7,939 nt of DNA from Flavobacteriia bacterium. GTDB lineage: Bacteria > Bacteroidota > Bacteroidia > Flavobacteriales > Flavobacteriaceae. Numbering within the stretch: the first letter of the stretch is position 1; every line of letters begins with the position of its first letter. Below are positions 5,933 to 7,939 of the stretch, one piece after another. The stretch covers positions 1-7,939 of the forward strand of contig DRQI01000378.1 in the NCBI GenBank assembly GCA_011330545.1. The letters run 5' to 3'. The notes under the pieces are model-generated. The model ran no database searches, was not told where the DNA came from, and was given only the letters and a program-made list of their open reading frames with translations. The position numbers and the translations under genes are program-made.

Positions 5933-7939
5933 TTATTTATCAATATAGTAAGTAGAGATATCGGGTGTAAAAGCACGTTTAAACCACAGTGGCCTCCGTT
6001 CGCCATTAGGCCCCGGTGCCGGACGCGTCATAGCTAACCATTCTTTATATACTTCGTGCGATTTGTTAGTGTCTACAAAAATATCGCCATATTTTTCTCC
6101 TTCAGCAGGTTTTTCTATACGTACACGTTGATGCCAGCAGTGCATACCGCTTATAGGATCTGGATGTACGGCATGGGTAATATTCTGGTGTACGCCTCCG
6201 TCTTTCCAGAAGATTCGTTTCGAATCACTATCTTCAGAATCAAAAGGTTTGATACCTGAAATAGTATTCATTTTCCAACCTCCATTGCCATCACCTTCAA
6301 TGTTTACCGTATTGGTTGCCCAACGGTTTCCTATTTTATCTTGCGGCCGCCGCCATCTACCAATATGGTGAGAACAAGCCACAACACCGGGTTTCATTCC
6401 TTGTGTCACCCAAACCTTATCAATAAAATAGCCAATATCGGTATTCATTTTTACCAAATCACCGGTTTTGAATCCCCATTTTGCAGCATCATCAGGATGC
6501 ATCCAAATAGGATTTCTGTTAGAGATTTCTACCAGCCATTTGGCGTTCCCTGAACGCGAATGAATTAGGGTTGGCAGCCTAAAAGTAGGTACCAATACAT
6601 ATTCTCCTTTTGACTTGTCTAAATTATCTAAGTGAATATGGCTTTTTAAGTATTGTGGGATGGCATATTCGGGCCATTTCCAATCGACCATTGTCTGTGA
6701 ATAAAATTCATTTTTGCGTGAAGGGGTGGGAAAACCAACTACGGCTTTTCCGTTGACCATTACTCCAATACTCTTACCGTCTTTTGTAATAAGTCCGGTT
6801 TCTTTATCAACTTTAGAACCTTTCAATTGTGTTTCTGTAAGTGGTGTTTCATTCTTTTTGTAAGATTCTCCCTTTTCTATTTCGAAAGCACCATATTTTT
6901 GCATGTATTGTAATTCGGTAATACCTTCTTTTTTTGCAGCTTCGGGTAGGCCGGGTACTCTTTCGAAGATATATTGATAGTACTCATGGATGGTAATTTT
7001 TTCTCCGGGCCTATAAGGCGATTCAAAATGTTTACGGATACCCATACTTCCGTCAGGGTCGATACGCCAAGACAATTCAATCCAAAACTCATCTTCTTCC
7101 CAAACTTCTCCGGGATTTGCCTGATAGGTAAACTCTACGGGGTTTCCATTTCTACGTGCAGCTTCTCTTAATACCGGTTGGCGAAATGCTACCCAAGTAC
7201 CTCCATGTGTTGCATATGAGTTGATATCGTGACGTTCTGATGCCAAGCCCATAGGCAATACAAAATCGGCATAAAAAGCGGTTTCGTTCCATGTAGGGGT
7301 AAGGGCGGTATGTAATCCGAATTTAGATTCGTCTTGAAACATTTCCATCCATGTAAATCCGTCAGGATACGTCCAAACCGGATTAAATACTCTCGAAAAA
7401 TAAACATCCATTTTCCCTCTGCCTTCTTTGAGAAAGTGTGGTAATAACTGACTCATTTCAAAAAAGGCTAATGGATATTCTTTTGGAAAATGCAATTCAT
7501 TCCAAACTTTTTGTGGTTTTGGGGGATTGGGTTGTGTTGGGCTGAATTTATTCCAAGAATTTGGCGAGGTGCCGCCTTTAGCCCCGATAGCTCCTGTCAA
7601 CACACCCAAGAAGTGTAAACAACGAGCAACAGCCCATCCGCCAAGGTTAGAGGCACCTGCTGCCCTCCAGTTATGGGAAGCAAACCGCTCACCGGCTTCA
7701 CCAATGAGGTGTGCTATTTCGATAATGGTTTCGGCTTTTACTCCTGACTCTTTTTCCGCGAATTCCGGAGTAAATGCTTTATACTCCTCAATCATAGCAG
7801 CTATGTAATTTTCGAAAGTTACCTCTTTATCGCTGTGTAATGCTTTGAGGTATGCTTGCCAGTTGGTCCAATTTTCGAGGTATTCTCTATTATACAATCC
7901 TTCTTGAAGGATGATTACTGCCATGGCTAATAGTACGGC
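5933..7939 (-). CDS. Molybdopterin oxidoreductase catalytic subunit, C-terminal part (SoeA/PsrA-like)
   Basis: The frame is open to the right edge (AVLLA precedes the internal Met at 7922-7924), so the true start, any Tat signal, the Fe-S cluster and the molybdenum ligand lie outside. The visible 668 residues are the C-terminal portion of a DMSO-reductase-family enzyme. Counting from that Met, residues 1-260 finish the molybdopterin domain (NWRAAGASNLGGWAVARC; ETAFYADFVLPMGLASERHD), and about 440-610 form the C-terminal dinucleotide-binding barrel (LIHSRSGNAKWLVEISNRNP, DDAAKWGFKTGDLVKM, PGVVACSHHIGRWR). The barrel motifs resemble sulfite dehydrogenase SoeA and the polysulfide/thiosulfate reductase side of the family, usually partnered by a ferredoxin-like subunit and a membrane anchor. 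None of these partners follows it here, so they would have to lie upstream. The two SulP carriers downstream make a sulfur-oxyanion role attractive. Other substrates (arsenic, selenium or nitrogen oxyanions, formate) are not excluded. No membrane segment is seen. Confidence 0.88.
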   Translation of the reverse strand, partial: AVLLAMAVIILQEGLYNREYLENWTNWQAYLKALHSDKEVTFENYIAAMIEEYKAFTPEFAEKESGVKAETIIEIAHLIGEAGERFASHNWRAAGASNLGGWAVARCLHFLGVLTGAIGAKGGTSPNSWNKFSPTQPNPPKPQKVWNELHFPKEYPLAFFEMSQLLPHFLKEGRGKMDVYFSRVFNPVWTYPDGFTWMEMFQDESKFGLHTALTPTWNETAFYADFVLPMGLASERHDINSYATHGGTWVAFRQPVLREAARRNGNPVEFTYQANPGEVWEEDEFWIELSWRIDPDGSMGIRKHFESPYRPGEKITIHEYYQYIFERVPGLPEAAKKEGITELQYMQKYGAFEIEKGESYKKNETPLTETQLKGSKVDKETGLITKDGKSIGVMVNGKAVVGFPTPSRKNEFYSQTMVDWKWPEYAIPQYLKSHIHLDNLDKSKGEYVLVPTFRLPTLIHSRSGNAKWLVEISNRNPIWMHPDDAAKWGFKTGDLVKMNTDIGYFIDKVWVTQGMKPGVVACSHHIGRWRRPQDKIGNRWATNTVNIEGDGNGGWKMNTISGIKPFDSEDSDSKRIFWKDGGVHQNITHAVHPDPISGMHCWHQRVRIEKPAEGEKYGDIFVDTNKSHEVYKEWLAMTRPAPGPNGERRPLWFKRAFTPDISTYYIDK

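Noticed and set aside
7922..7924. ATG as the true start of the molybdoenzyme gene.
   Set aside because: The frame continues upstream to the window edge, and a protein starting here would lack the Fe-S and cofactor-ligand regions. It is an internal methionine.

Overview
The window reads as a piece of an AT-rich Bacteroidota (probably flavobacterial) chromosome. Three things support this: exact TAnnTTTG promoter -7 boxes upstream of genes, no obvious Shine-Dalgarno sequences (starts are preceded by A-rich stretches), and a helicase with C-terminal HRDC and HTH domains of a type familiar from this phylum. All four genes lie on the minus strand. In transcription order (right to left) they are a molybdopterin oxidoreductase, a transposase-helicase fusion, and two SulP anion transporters. 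The outer two genes run off the window.

Right (5933-7939): the C-terminal part of a large DMSO-reductase-family molybdenum enzyme, most like the sulfite dehydrogenase (SoeA)/polysulfide-reductase side of the family. Its Fe-S N-terminus lies outside. Left (1-799 and 873-2612): two tandem, divergent SulP permeases. The second is complete with a STAS domain and a cysteine-rich tail; the first has its own good promoter with a direct-repeat operator candidate. Sulfur-oxyanion oxidation plus sulfate transport is a reasonable reading of the outer genes, but it is an inference.

Centre (2680-5766): the most unusual object is a 1028-residue protein. Its N-terminus is a complete-looking REP-associated tyrosine transposase (RAYT, Y1 HUH nuclease: H54-F-H56 and Tyr154). 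It continues in frame into a Pif1/RecD2-like SF1B helicase, then an HRDC domain and an HTH domain. HUH nuclease plus Pif1-like helicase is the broad architecture of Helitron and relaxase proteins.

The fusion is accompanied by three copies of a 33-bp near-perfect palindrome with arms ACTCACACCGTGACT. One lies upstream of the gene and is flanked by an exact 7-bp direct repeat, CAAATAA. Two lie inside the coding sequence, each exactly 11 codons in the same phase: one between the HUH motif and the catalytic Tyr, one exactly at the transposase/helicase junction. This resembles the palindromic elements known inside Rickettsia genes, here next to a transposase of the class that acts on such hairpins. 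A second, unrelated long palindrome lies just past the gene's stop codon.

No tRNA, rRNA, CRISPR array or classical insertion sequence is visible. The intergenic gaps are short (73, 67 and 166 bases) and are described in the feature entries.
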